Source: Paenibacillus sp. FSL H8-0048
Lineage (GTDB): Bacteria > Bacillota > Bacilli > Paenibacillales > Paenibacillaceae
Length of the DNA stretch: 64,000 nucleotides
Direction: 5' to 3'
Assembly: GCF_038002825.1 (NCBI RefSeq)
Contig: NZ_JBBODF010000001.1
Location: 6,882,001-6,946,000, forward strand
Made by a program: the position numbers and the translations under genes
Shown: piece by piece, positions 1-9,101 of the stretch
Numbering within the stretch: the first letter of the stretch is position 1
How the letters are laid out: each line of letters starts with the position of its first letter
The notes under the pieces: model-generated
Database searches by the model: none
The model's input: the letters and a program-made list of their open reading frames with translations, nothing else
What the model was told of the DNA's origin: nothing

Positions 1-3000
1 TCGGCATCGGCTCCTTCGGCGATGCGCTGGTGAATGATCTGTCCCTGCGAGAAGCGGTAGCCGCTGCCGGTTATCACTACAACACCGATGATGACAGTAA
101 GGGCAATTTCAAGCGGCTGGCGGATGAACTTGACAAGGAAATCTGGAATAGTGAAGCCCAGGCCACCTTCAGTAATTCGGCCTTCCGTCCCCACAATAAT
201 ATGAAGGACCCGTTAGTGCCCGGGACGGGGATCGGCGGTACCGGCGGACCGCTGGAGATGGGTAATACCATTATTAAGGGCTTTGTGAATTCGCGCCGGA
301 CGCATTTCATCTATCAGCCGGCGATCGGCTCCTTCTATGAAGGCGGGCAGTACTCGTTCAAGGAGCTGCTCAGCGCCCGCGACCCGTGGTCAGGCTTCAT
401 TCATTATGATGCTGGACTGCTGGTTCTGAAGCATTTTAACGGGTTTGCGACAACCGGCTGGGAGAACGAAGACAATACGGCAGGAATCTGGAGGGCCGTT
501 CCTCAGGCGAGCTACACCGGAGCAACCGGCACCAACCCGGTCAGCGGGCGTAACGGGACTCCAAGCTATATGACCCTGGCTTCACCTGACAAGCAGGATT
601 TCTCGACGGTGATCATCAATGACAGCGAGACGGAGAAGATCTACAAGCTTCAGGCCGTCAACATGGCTTATACCGGCAACCCGTCTCTGGAGATGTGGGA
701 GACCCGCGGCGCAGAGACAGGTCAGGCTTTTAATAACAACTATATGAAAGATCTTGGGGATGTTCAGGCAGATGGCAGCGGTGAGTACACCATTCGTGTG
801 AAGCCGTTCTCTATTGTCACTGTCACCACGCTGGATAACCGCAATAAGGAAGGGTTCAGCACACCGCTTCCGGTGGAGGGCGAACGCACCGTGCTGGATA
901 CCGATGCTACCGGGTCCGTGCAGAATACGGAAGACCAGTGGCTATATGCCGATGACTTCAATTATGGCGGCCGGAGTGTTCCGGTGATCGGAGAGGGCGG
1001 ACAGATTACCGGCGAAGAGAGCTATGTCAGCTCGCGCGGCGGTCCGTACAGCGTTATGCCGCGTTATACGCAGGACCTCAATGGGGCATTCGAGGGCTAC
1101 CTGGTGGATGGCACAAATAACTATGTGCTGCGGCAGCAGCTGGACCAGACGACCACCGGAGTAGGCGGTGCCTGGAACGGCGGCGACCCGGTCACGGCCA
1201 TCGGAGATTACCGCTGGACTAATTATAAGGCCAGCGCCGATGTGTCTTTTGAACAAAATAGCACGTATGGCGGAACCAATTACGCAGCGATTGGGGCCAG
1301 ATACCAAGGCGGGCCGCAGACGATTAACGGCACCCCTTATGCGCTCAAGTTCTGGTTCGATGGCGGCTGGCAGCTGCTGTCCAGCGGGACTGTGGTGGCC
1401 AGCGGAAACGCAGCTTCCGGCTCCGGGGGGGTGAAGATTCCTGATTTCAATACGGCACATGACGCGTGGCATAACATTGCCATTCAGGTGGCTGGGGATA
1501 CGGTCACTGCTTATCTGGATCAGGTTGAGCTTGCTTCCTATACCGATCCGAATCCGAAGCTCTCCGGGCGCGTGCAGCTTGCCAGCGGCTTCTATCATAC
1601 CCGCTTCGATAATCTGAAGGTGGAGAGGGTAGACGGATATACCCCTTACTATGCCGAGCAGCTGGATAACCTGGAGATGACGGATCTGGCTGAAGTCCCG
1701 GGAATGAATCTGGTCTATGAAGGCAATTGGGCCCATGAGAATGGGAAAGGCATGTATGTCTATCAGCGTTCCCTCTCTACCAGCCAAGGGGCCGGTGCGG
1801 TGCTGAAGTATACTTTTACCGGTACGGGACTTGATATTCTGGGGCCGAACGACGGCTCCGCCAAGCTGGAAGCTGTGGTAGACGGCGAGACGCTGGTAGT
1901 ATCAGGTGCTGCGGGTGTTGCGAAGGAGCTGTACCAGACCTTCACGCTCCGTGGACTGAAATACGGTGAGCATACGGTTCAGCTCAAAGTGCTGAGCGGG
2001 ACCCTCACTGTGGATTCCGTAGCGGTCATTGGCGGGGAAGGCGCAGGCAACCCGGATACAGCGGGGCTTCAGCAGGCGGTGAGTGCTGCACTTACGGTCA
2101 GCAGGGAAGAGAGCTACCCGGAGAAGGACTGGAAGCTGTTCACGAATGCCCTGGATACTGCCCAGGCAGCGCTGAATGATCCCGTTCTCTACCGGCTGGA
2201 CCAGGAAGGGGCAGCTCAGCTTGCAGAACGTCTGTCTTCCGCACTGAATCTGTTGCTGCTCGGAGATGTGAGAGAGCTTGCATCCATTCCCGATAGGGCT
2301 ACTTATGCAGGGAAGCTGCCGGAGCTGCCAGCCAAGGTAGAAGCCACGCTCGCAGACGGCTCTAAAATACAGGTGGCTGTGAAGTGGAATCTGGATGCGG
2401 TTAGCTTCGGCAAGCCATACGAACGGGTAGCGGTCACCGGCACCTATGGAAGCTTGAAGACCATTGCTTATGTGGAAGTGGTTCCTGAGGGGCTGGTGTA
2501 CTTCCTGGATATGGGTGTTGCCGGGGATGGAGGCACCCCGCCATATACAGCCATCCGGGATCTATCAGGCGTCAGCCTGCTGAATCAGAAGGCAGATCAA
2601 TTGTCCACAGGAGATACGGTATGGGGCCATACAAATACGGGCGCTAACTATAGTGTCAAAGGGCTGGGCGGTGATGTAGTCATCACCAATAAAGCCCAGA
2701 CCGGAGTATACGGATCGAATACGAGGAATACGCCGCTGGTCTACAACCTGCCTCTGAGTGCAGGCAAATATACGGTTACTTCCTATCATCTGGATTGGTG
2801 GAATAATGGGAGCCGGACGATGGACATTACTCTCAGTTACCCTGACGCAGAGGGGAAGATCGTGAGTGAGACGGTGAAGACCGGACTGGTTGCTGGCCTG
2901 GGCGGAGTGCTGGTTCAACATGATTTCACGCTGCCGGTCAGCGGTACGGTGAAATATACGGTGAACAATACGTTCAGCCAGGCTTCGCTGATCAGCTATC

Positions 3001-5156
3001 TGGCAGTGGCGAAGGACATGGTCAGCGCGGCCAATGAACAGGCTGTACTTGGGGCGAAGAGTATGATTGAAGGGGCAGCTTACAGCGTCAAGATGGCGCA
3101 AGCGAATAGTGAAGAAGCTGTCCGGGTCTGGTTGGCGCAGACCATTGGCGGGTTGCCGGGCTTCAGTGATACGGGAGTTACCCTGGGGGATATTACCTTG
3201 TCTGCCTTCCAGGCAGCCGCAGAGGATACTGAAGGTAGCTTCACCTTCTCAGTAACGCTGAGTAAGGGCGAAGCAAGAGCAGACAGCTCGGCCAGCGGTA
3301 AGATCACGCTGCCGGAGCCGGATACGGTACTGCCGGTTATTACGCTCATTGGCGAAGCAACAGTCAATCTGCCAATCGGTGCGGAATACACCGATGCGGG
3401 TGCTACCGCTTATGACGATCAGGACGGGGACATCACTGCCCGTATTACGACAACTGTGACCAGTGAAGTATATGGCTTGACGGAGCTGGATACGGCCAAG
3501 GAAGATATCTATACCTTCCACTATAATGTCACTGATAAGGCAGGCAACGCGGCGGCTGAGGTGACCAGACGGGTCGTAGTTACGCTGGACCCGGATGTTA
3601 CGAAGCCGGTGATTACCCTGCTGGGTGAAGCATCTGTTCAGTTGGAAAAGGGGGCAAGCTATACGGATGCCGGAGCTACGGCGGCAGATGATCGAGATGG
3701 CGATATTACAGAGCGTATTGTTGCAACGATTACGCATGGTGGTGAGACAGTGCCAGTGCTGGACACTTCGGCCTCAGGCAGCTACGTCTATCACTATAAT
3801 GTGACTGATACAGCGGGTAATGCGGCTGCTGAAGTGATAAGAAAGGTCACTGTAATAGAAGAGAAGCTGCCGCCGGAAGTGAATCCAACACAGGCGCCAA
3901 CTCCGGTGCCGACAGCAACACCGGCTCCAACGAATGAACCGGTTTGGATACCGGCACCGACTATAACACCAACACCTAAACCAACTGTAGCACCATCCCC
4001 ACGGAAGGAGAAAGTTCTTGCAGCGGCTGATTTCCAGGCACCGGCGGGCGGAGCTATAACCATTCAACTCACGGACGCTGCTGAATCCGTTCTGCTGCCG
4101 GCAGGAGTCACAAGCATGACAGGCGCGAATACGTTGCGTCTTGTCTGGAATACGGTTGCTGTGGATCTGAGCCCGGACGCTCTGAAGAGCATCCTGAATA
4201 CCGTTGCAGCAGGTGGAGTTCAACCGGAGGGAGCTGCCATCAGACTGTCGGCGGTGAAGTCAGACGCTGACAGCTTACAGCAGCGGATGAATAATCTGGC
4301 CATCAACGGGTCTGTCCGGTTAACAGCGGCAAGCGAGGTCATCAGCTTCAGCCTGGAGGTTGTTGCTGCGGACGGAAGCTTAATACCGGTAACGGATTTT
4401 GCCAAGCCGCTGACTGTGACCTTCACAGTAGATTCTAAGGCCAACCGCGATCTGCTCAGCGTCTACCATATCGCTGCCAGCGGAGCGGTGGAATATGTGG
4501 GCGGTAAGCTGGTGGATAGTAATCGTAAGCTTGTTTCTGAAGTGAAGCATTTCAGCCAGTACGCTGTGCTGGAGTACGATAAGAGCTTCACCGATGTCAG
4601 CAGCAGCCACTGGGCAAGCTCAGTCATTAAATCCATGGCTGCGAAGCATATAATCGAAGGTGTGCCTGGTGGCCGCTTCGATCCGCAAGGGGAAGTGACC
4701 AGAGCGCAATTCGCCGCCATGATTACACGTGCGCTTGGCCTTAAGGCGGCAAGCCCAGCCGCATCGGCCTTCACGGATGTGGATGCCAAGGCCTGGTACG
4801 CTGACGCGGTTGCCGCTGTGAATGAAGCAGGCATTGTGCTTGGACGCAGCAAGGATGCTTTTGCTCCAGATGAACGTATTACCCGCGAGGAGATGGCGGT
4901 TATGATCGTCCGGGCGTATGCGACCCTGCCGGGAAGCCAGATCAGTGCTAACCTGTCAGGAGGGCAAGCGGATAGCATGGCGGCAAGCCTGTTCAGTGAT
5001 GCTACCCGGATTCAGGAATGGGCGAAGAATGCAGCCGTTACTGCCGAACAGGCAGGCCTGATCCGTGGACGCGGCAATCAGCAATTCGCACCTCAGGCGG
5101 CCATGACCCGTGCCGAGAGTGCGCAGGTCCTCGCTAACCTGCTGGGACATATGTAA
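1..5156 (+). CDS. GH59 galactocerebrosidase-like glycosidase with SLH anchor, 5' partial
   Basis: The reading frame is open to the left edge, so the N-terminus, secretion signal and general acid lie outside the window. The first residues match the end of the GH59 (beta-galactocerebrosidase) barrel: the IWNSEA motif, with its Glu codon at nt 153-155, aligns with the LWASED nucleophile motif of human GALC. The DPWSG motif and a lectin-like domain (about nt 945-1640, starting DDFNYGG, ending FDNLKVE) follow GALC order. After that come a beta-sandwich, a FIVAR-like helical segment (about 2080-2260), a Big_4-like domain (about 2270-2490), two DUF5011 Ig-like repeats (about 3320-3860), a Pro/Thr-rich linker (about 3880-4010), an uncharacterised domain, and three SLH domains (about 4585-5150). 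It is predicted to be secreted and held on secondary cell-wall polymer, removing beta-galactosyl groups. Substrate is unknown; bacterial GH59 members are not limited to sphingolipids. Confidence 0.85.
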   Translation, partial: GIGSFGDALVNDLSLREAVAAAGYHYNTDDDSKGNFKRLADELDKEIWNSEAQATFSNSAFRPHNNMKDPLVPGTGIGGTGGPLEMGNTIIKGFVNSRRTHFIYQPAIGSFYEGGQYSFKELLSARDPWSGFIHYDAGLLVLKHFNGFATTGWENEDNTAGIWRAVPQASYTGATGTNPVSGRNGTPSYMTLASPDKQDFSTVIINDSETEKIYKLQAVNMAYTGNPSLEMWETRGAETGQAFNNNYMKDLGDVQADGSGEYTIRVKPFSIVTVTTLDNRNKEGFSTPLPVEGERTVLDTDATGSVQNTEDQWLYADDFNYGGRSVPVIGEGGQITGEESYVSSRGGPYSVMPRYTQDLNGAFEGYLVDGTNNYVLRQQLDQTTTGVGGAWNGGDPVTAIGDYRWTNYKASADVSFEQNSTYGGTNYAAIGARYQGGPQTINGTPYALKFWFDGGWQLLSSGTVVASGNAASGSGGVKIPDFNTAHDAWHNIAIQVAGDTVTAYLDQVELASYTDPNPKLSGRVQLASGFYHTRFDNLKVERVDGYTPYYAEQLDNLEMTDLAEVPGMNLVYEGNWAHENGKGMYVYQRSLSTSQGAGAVLKYTFTGTGLDILGPNDGSAKLEAVVDGETLVVSGAAGVAKELYQTFTLRGLKYGEHTVQLKVLSGTLTVDSVAVIGGEGAGNPDTAGLQQAVSAALTVSREESYPEKDWKLFTNALDTAQAALNDPVLYRLDQEGAAQLAERLSSALNLLLLGDVRELASIPDRATYAGKLPELPAKVEATLADGSKIQVAVKWNLDAVSFGKPYERVAVTGTYGSLKTIAYVEVVPEGLVYFLDMGVAGDGGTPPYTAIRDLSGVSLLNQKADQLSTGDTVWGHTNTGANYSVKGLGGDVVITNKAQTGVYGSNTRNTPLVYNLPLSAGKYTVTSYHLDWWNNGSRTMDITLSYPDAEGKIVSETVKTGLVAGLGGVLVQHDFTLPVSGTVKYTVNNTFSQASLISYLAVAKDMVSAANEQAVLGAKSMIEGAAYSVKMAQANSEEAVRVWLAQTIGGLPGFSDTGVTLGDITLSAFQAAAEDTEGSFTFSVTLSKGEARADSSASGKITLPEPDTVLPVITLIGEATVNLPIGAEYTDAGATAYDDQDGDITARITTTVTSEVYGLTELDTAKEDIYTFHYNVTDKAGNAAAEVTRRVVVTLDPDVTKPVITLLGEASVQLEKGASYTDAGATAADDRDGDITERIVATITHGGETVPVLDTSASGSYVYHYNVTDTAGNAAAEVIRKVTVIEEKLPPEVNPTQAPTPVPTATPAPTNEPVWIPAPTITPTPKPTVAPSPRKEKVLAAADFQAPAGGAITIQLTDAAESVLLPAGVTSMTGANTLRLVWNTVAVDLSPDALKSILNTVAAGGVQPEGAAIRLSAVKSDADSLQQRMNNLAINGSVRLTAASEVISFSLEVVAADGSLIPVTDFAKPLTVTFTVDSKANRDLLSVYHIAASGAVEYVGGKLVDSNRKLVSEVKHFSQYAVLEYDKSFTDVSSSHWASSVIKSMAAKHIIEGVPGGRFDPQGEVTRAQFAAMITRALGLKAASPAASAFTDVDAKAWYADAVAAVNEAGIVLGRSKDAFAPDERITREEMAVMIVRAYATLPGSQISANLSGGQADSMAASLFSDATRIQEWAKNAAVTAEQAGLIRGRGNQQFAPQAAMTRAESAQVLANLLGHM

Positions 5157-5177
5157 CTTCAACTACCTATATAAATG

Positions 5178-5222
5178 AAGCAGAGCAGCGGTTTCCGGCA
5201 ATTGGAGAACTGCTGCTCTGCG
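5178..5222. terminator. Bidirectional hairpin terminator
   Basis: Arms 5180-5193 and 5208-5221 pair over 14 bp with one G-T mismatch around a 14-nt loop. The hairpin lies between the convergent GH59 gene and the YVTN gene ending at 5242. T-rich sequence follows the stem on the minus strand; the plus side is only weakly T-rich. Confidence 0.65.
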
Positions 5223-5241
5223 TATATTCAAGATCATGTTA

Positions 5242-6396
5242 TTAGGATTGATTGCTATAACCAATAACAATATTCTTGACAGTGAAGAGATCCATGAAGT
5301 TTGTGCCAAGAAATATACCAGGCAGGGCTGTGGCCGTCGCCAGATCAATCGGAGTTATCGAGGTCACTTCTCCTACATAGGCCGTGGAATCATCGAGGAA
5401 CGCTAAATCACCCACATAATCAAGTTCAACTAAATGGGATAAGCCTTCATTTAAGTCAATAATTTGCACACCGCCCCTTGGAGAATCAGTAGGTTGAACG
5501 GTAATGCCCATGTAGGCTTGCGTCCGTGAAAGACGAATTTTATCCTGACCTTTGTAGCTGGGGAAATCCGCAAAACTCTTATAGGTGACGATTCCATTCT
5601 TATTAATGGCCAGATTATTAATGACTTTCAGATAGTTTTTGTCTGTACGCATGGTACAGAATAATATTTGTTTGTCCGTGTAGATCCCGGATACCGTATT
5701 GTCCAGCAGACTTGACGTATTAGAGCGCCCAATTGAATCATTGTCAAAATAGGTAAGCATACCAGCAGGTCCAAGCGTTACTTGGGTGTGCCCATCGGGA
5801 CGAACGGTCAGAGGATTGCGGCTGCCGTCAAAGGTAAGCTCAATTCCATCTCCAACCGGATAAACACTATCATCCAGATAGGAAATGGCGACAACATTAC
5901 CGTTATCATTATCTTTAGCTCTGCATGCAACAAAGACATAATTGCTATTTGGATGACCTGCAAAGGCAAAAGGGTAGCCACTTCCGCTAGGCAAATCCAC
6001 TTGTTTAATAACCTCATCCTTGACGGAGTCAATAATTGTAACGACCTTGTCACCAGAATGGGCTACATAGACTTTGTTCATTTTAGCAGCAGCGAAGATA
6101 GCAACAGGTGCGCTATTGGCAGAGGGGCCGCCAATGTGAACAGTTTTGATTGTTTTAAAGTCATACGCATCAATGATAGTGATAAAATTCTGATCGATAT
6201 TCACTACGTAAAGTTTATCCTCCTGGTAATTCAAGCACATAGGCCCGGACTGGAGGCCCACCGGAATTCGTTGGATGAGCTCGTTTTTTCTTGAATCAAC
6301 GACAGCAACATAGCCGTTGCTACCATCATAACTAACAAAAAAGTAAGGATTACCTGATGATAGATTCCTGCTGCGGCTCGCCGTATTCGTATTCAT
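5242..6396 (-). CDS. YVTN-family beta-propeller protein, paralogue 1
   Basis: A 384-residue protein built of repeated four-stranded blades of the YVTN/YncE type (for example LYVVNID, VYVAHSGDK and TAYVGEV strands). It has no signal peptide or membrane segment. It shares with its three neighbours the motifs SLLDNTVSG, YKGQDKIR, the QPTDSP turn, GDLAFLDDS, and a C-terminal GYSNQS tail. Only 18 bp separate its start from the stop of the upstream paralogue, and it lacks the long leader that precedes the other three, so it is probably co-transcribed with 6415-7551. A weak GGGGATTTC ribosome binding site precedes the ATG. Such propellers usually bind ligands or partners; no catalytic motif is evident and the role is unknown. 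Base composition looks more AT-rich than the sugar genes nearby. Confidence 0.8.
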   Translation of the reverse strand: MNTNTASRSRNLSSGNPYFFVSYDGSNGYVAVVDSRKNELIQRIPVGLQSGPMCLNYQEDKLYVVNIDQNFITIIDAYDFKTIKTVHIGGPSANSAPVAIFAAAKMNKVYVAHSGDKVVTIIDSVKDEVIKQVDLPSGSGYPFAFAGHPNSNYVFVACRAKDNDNGNVVAISYLDDSVYPVGDGIELTFDGSRNPLTVRPDGHTQVTLGPAGMLTYFDNDSIGRSNTSSLLDNTVSGIYTDKQILFCTMRTDKNYLKVINNLAINKNGIVTYKSFADFPSYKGQDKIRLSRTQAYMGITVQPTDSPRGGVQIIDLNEGLSHLVELDYVGDLAFLDDSTAYVGEVTSITPIDLATATALPGIFLGTNFMDLFTVKNIVIGYSNQS

Positions 6397-6414
6397 AATG
6401 AAATCCCCTTTACA

Positions 6415-7551
6415 TTAAGAAGATTGATTGCTATAACCTGAAATAATGTTCTTCACGGTATTGTTGTTTCCCGCGACGTCGATAGCAGTTAGAGGTGTTC
6501 CAGTGGCCAGATCAATGGAATGAACCATGTTTCCTTCTCCCACATAGGCTTTGGAGTCGGAGTAGAACGCCAGATCGCCGACAGAGTCTAAGTCAACAAA
6601 TCTCGAATTCAAGCTGGCTACATCGATAATTTGCAGACCCCCCGTCGGGGAATCCGTGGGTTGAATAGTGACACCAATATATTTTTGCGTAAGTGATGTG
6701 CGAATTTTATCCTGACCTTTGTAACTGGGGATTTCTTGGGAATTATCATAGATAACGTTCCCATCCGCATCAAAATCCAGGTTCTTGATTACTTTCAAAA
6801 AGTCCCTTTGTTCTTGCATAGTACAGAATAACAAGCCGTTGTCCAGGTAAACCCCGGATACCGTATTGTCCAGTAAACTTGTCGCTTTATGGTGAACATG
6901 GGTATAATCATATAGGAATCCAATATTAGCAAGAACAGCTAGTATGTGTCCATTCAGGCGAACGGCCAAGGGGTTGTGGTTCTGGTCAAATATTGGTTCT
7001 ATTGAACTATATTCAAGACTTTCCATCCCATCATCATCTACGTTAAGGATATAAACAAAATCTCCAAATGGAGGACGTGACTGGCAGGCCATATAGACGT
7101 AAGGGGTGTTCTTATTACTCGCAAAGGCGAAAGGCTTATCTAACAAAATTCCAGTACCCTGTGATTGAAGAGTGATGGCATCAAAAACTGTCATGCTCCC
7201 TGTTTCATTTTCTCCATAATTGGCTACATAGCCTATTTTGCCGCCAGACTCTACGAAGACAGCCACAGGTTTGCTGCCCACTGGAAATGCTGCTAAAAAC
7301 TTAAAGGTATCCGTACTATAGACTAATACTGCATTCGTAATGTCATCCGCCACATAAAGCTTATCCCCGGAGGGACTCAAGCACATAGCGGAAGGACTTT
7401 TGCCTGTCGAAATCCGTTTGATGATCTCATCGGTAGTGGGATCAATAACAGCGACGTACCCTGCTTTATTGTTAACTACATAAGATGCATACACATAAGA
7501 AAGGCCGCTGCTTGTATTTCTGTTGTGCTCTGCTGTTAGATTCCTATTCAT
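6415..7551 (-). CDS. YVTN-family beta-propeller protein, paralogue 2
   Basis: A 378-residue YVTN propeller, close to paralogue 3 in its N-terminus (RNTSSGLSYVY, then blades such as GYVAVIDPTTDEIIKRI). It carries the family signature SLLDNTVSGVYLDN, the SYKGQDKIR motif, the QPTDSPTGG turn and the GYSNQSS tail. No export signal is seen. The ATG is preceded by AAAGGGGAT and, further upstream, by one copy of the repeated palindromic leader (7552-7682). It probably heads a two-gene transcript with paralogue 1. The function is not recognisable beyond the fold. Confidence 0.8.
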   Translation of the reverse strand: MNRNLTAEHNRNTSSGLSYVYASYVVNNKAGYVAVIDPTTDEIIKRISTGKSPSAMCLSPSGDKLYVADDITNAVLVYSTDTFKFLAAFPVGSKPVAVFVESGGKIGYVANYGENETGSMTVFDAITLQSQGTGILLDKPFAFASNKNTPYVYMACQSRPPFGDFVYILNVDDDGMESLEYSSIEPIFDQNHNPLAVRLNGHILAVLANIGFLYDYTHVHHKATSLLDNTVSGVYLDNGLLFCTMQEQRDFLKVIKNLDFDADGNVIYDNSQEIPSYKGQDKIRTSLTQKYIGVTIQPTDSPTGGLQIIDVASLNSRFVDLDSVGDLAFYSDSKAYVGEGNMVHSIDLATGTPLTAIDVAGNNNTVKNIISGYSNQSS

Positions 7552-7682
7552 AGATAAAATCCCCTTTCATGTCTTATAACTCATGGACTTGCCGGGGCCG
7601 GCGGACGGATAACCGGATGGGGCAGGCGCGCCGGATTCTCCCGAATGCAGCATCAGGTTGTCTACTGTATGTTATGTCAGAA
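7552..7682 (-). promoter_or_regulatory. Repeated palindromic leader, copy 1
   Basis: This 131-bp gap upstream of paralogue 2 is similar along its whole length to 8868-9014 and 10269-10420. On the minus strand it carries CATAACATA, then a GC-rich stretch with GGCGCGCC and CCGGGGCCGG dyads, then AAAGGGGAT and the ATG. CATANNNTA matches the -10 consensus of sporulation sigma K, and is similar to sigma E, but no convincing -35 is visible. If used, it gives a structured 5' leader of roughly 100 nt. The outermost part of the repeat (GCTCCGGCCCGA) is missing here because the next gene ends in this place. Confidence 0.5.
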
Positions 7683-8867
7683 TTAAGGGGTTTGATAGCT
7701 GTAACCGCAAATAACATTCTTCACTCTGAAGCGCACTGTTCCGATGGCGATGGGTGTTAGAGGTCTTGCAGTAGCCAGATCAAAGGGAGTAACATGGTTA
7801 AATCCTCCCACATAGGCTTTGGAGTCTGAGAAGAATGCAAGATCGCCAATGGAAGCAAGCTCAACAAACCTGGAAGTGCCATGGTCTACATCGTAGATTT
7901 GCAGCCCACCAAGAGGGGAATCATAGGGCTTTATGGTGACACCAATATACTTTTGCGTAAGCGAAGTGCGAATTTTATCCTGACCTTTGTAACTGGGAAT
8001 TTCTTTGAAATCATCATAGGTAATGTTCCCGTTCTTATCGATATCCAGGTTCTTGAATAATTTCAAAAAGTCCCTTTCTTCACGCATAGTACAGAATAAC
8101 ATGCCGTTGTCCAGATAAACCCCGGATACTGTATTGTCCAGCAAACTGGTCTCCTTTGAAATGAAATTACTATTAGGATTAACAAAATAAAGGTATCCGC
8201 TATTTCCAAGCCGCACCACAGTGTGTCCATTCGGGTGAACGGTCAAGGGGTTGGGGGGCGTGTCATTTATACATACCTGGTCTGTTCCAATGTCAAAATT
8301 AGCCACACTATTATTAGTGTCAGTGTCAATGTCAATGTTAGTGTCAGTGTCAGTGTCAGTGTCAGTGGCAATTATAAGAATAGAATCTGGATCGGGAGGG
8401 AGTACATTGCAGGCAAGATAGAGGAATGGACTGTTCTCATTGCCCGCAAAGCCGAGAGGTGTCCTGTACAAATATGCAGTTCCTAATGATTTAAAAGTGA
8501 TGGCATGAAAAATCGCCACGCTGGAATCTCCATAGTTGATTACATAGCCCTTTTTACCGCTAGGATCTACGAAGATAGCAGCAGGATTTTTTCCTGAAAT
8601 TGGAATTTCTCCTATTAGGTTAAAGGTCTCCGTACTATAGACAAAGACTGCGGGCACATAGGCATCCGCCACGTAAAGCTTATCCCCAGAGGGATTCAAG
8701 CACATTGCGGTAGGATTGCGGCCGGTCGTAATCCGTTTGATAATCTCATCAGTAGTAGGATCAATAACAGCGATATACCCGGCATTGCTAGTTACATAAG
8801 ACACATAGACATAAGAAACGCCGCCTCGTGTATTTCTGCTTTGCTGTGCTGTTTGATTCATATTCAT
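7683..8867 (-). CDS. YVTN-family beta-propeller protein, paralogue 3, with Asp-Thr repeat
   Basis: A 394-residue YVTN propeller with the family motifs (GYIAVIDPTTDEI, SLLDNTVSGVYLDN, YKGQDKIR, final GYSYQTP). It is longest of the four because one inter-blade loop, about residues 165-185, holds a run of Asp-Thr and Asn/Ile-Asp pairs encoded by an in-frame hexanucleotide repeat. This loop is probably surface exposed and acidic. No signal peptide is seen. It is preceded by its own copy of the palindromic leader and a GGGGATTTTA ribosome binding region. The function is unknown. Confidence 0.8.
   Translation of the reverse strand: MNMNQTAQQSRNTRGGVSYVYVSYVTSNAGYIAVIDPTTDEIIKRITTGRNPTAMCLNPSGDKLYVADAYVPAVFVYSTETFNLIGEIPISGKNPAAIFVDPSGKKGYVINYGDSSVAIFHAITFKSLGTAYLYRTPLGFAGNENSPFLYLACNVLPPDPDSILIIATDTDTDTDTNIDIDTDTNNSVANFDIGTDQVCINDTPPNPLTVHPNGHTVVRLGNSGYLYFVNPNSNFISKETSLLDNTVSGVYLDNGMLFCTMREERDFLKLFKNLDIDKNGNITYDDFKEIPSYKGQDKIRTSLTQKYIGVTIKPYDSPLGGLQIYDVDHGTSRFVELASIGDLAFFSDSKAYVGGFNHVTPFDLATARPLTPIAIGTVRFRVKNVICGYSYQTP
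8310..8372. repeat. In-frame hexanucleotide microsatellite
   Basis: Tandem GTGTCA/AATGTC-type six-base units inside paralogue 3, with a perfect core of four copies near 8340-8366 and degenerate copies before it. On the coding strand this reads Asp-Thr repeats. Gain or loss of a unit keeps the frame and changes the loop by two residues. Confidence 0.85.
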
Positions 8868-9014
8868 ATATAAAATCCCCTTTCATGTCTTCTAACTCGT
8901 GGACTCGCCGGGCCCAGCGGACAGACAACAGGATGGGCAGGCGCGCCGGATTCTCCCGGATGCCTCATCAGGTTGTCTGCTGTATGTTATGTCTAAATGC
9001 TCCGGCCCGAGTAG
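8868..9014 (-). promoter_or_regulatory. Repeated palindromic leader, copy 2
   Basis: Second copy of the leader, upstream of paralogue 3. The minus strand carries GGGCCGGAGCAT, CATAACATA, CAGCAGACAACCTGATG, GGCGCGCC, an imperfect CGCCGGGCCC dyad and AAAGGGGAT before the ATG. Conservation between copies over non-coding DNA suggests promoter and leader function, or recent duplication together with the gene. Confidence 0.5.
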
Positions 9015-9033
9015 TCCTAATGTCCAGTAAGAT

Positions 9034-9086
9034 AGAAAAAAAGCTGCCCCCAAGTCCAGTTCGACTTGAAGCGGCAGCTCAATTTT
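9034..9086. terminator. Bidirectional rho-independent terminator
   Basis: Arms 9042-9055 and 9064-9079 form an imperfect stem (AGCTGCC with GGCAGCT at its base). On the minus strand it is followed by a T run (9041-9035), ending transcription of paralogue 4. A second T run at 9082-9086 follows on the plus strand. It separates paralogue 4 from the leader of paralogue 3, so each is probably a separate transcript. Confidence 0.8.
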
Positions 9087-9101
9087 TATACTAAATGTGC
9101 A

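Noticed and set aside
942..1787. 281-codon open frame opposite the GH59 gene
   Set aside because: It is a shadow of a GC-biased coding frame, with low-complexity composition, no family motifs and no ribosome binding site. Similar long shadows at 22569-23255, 25023-25763 and 43363-44337 were dropped for the same reason.
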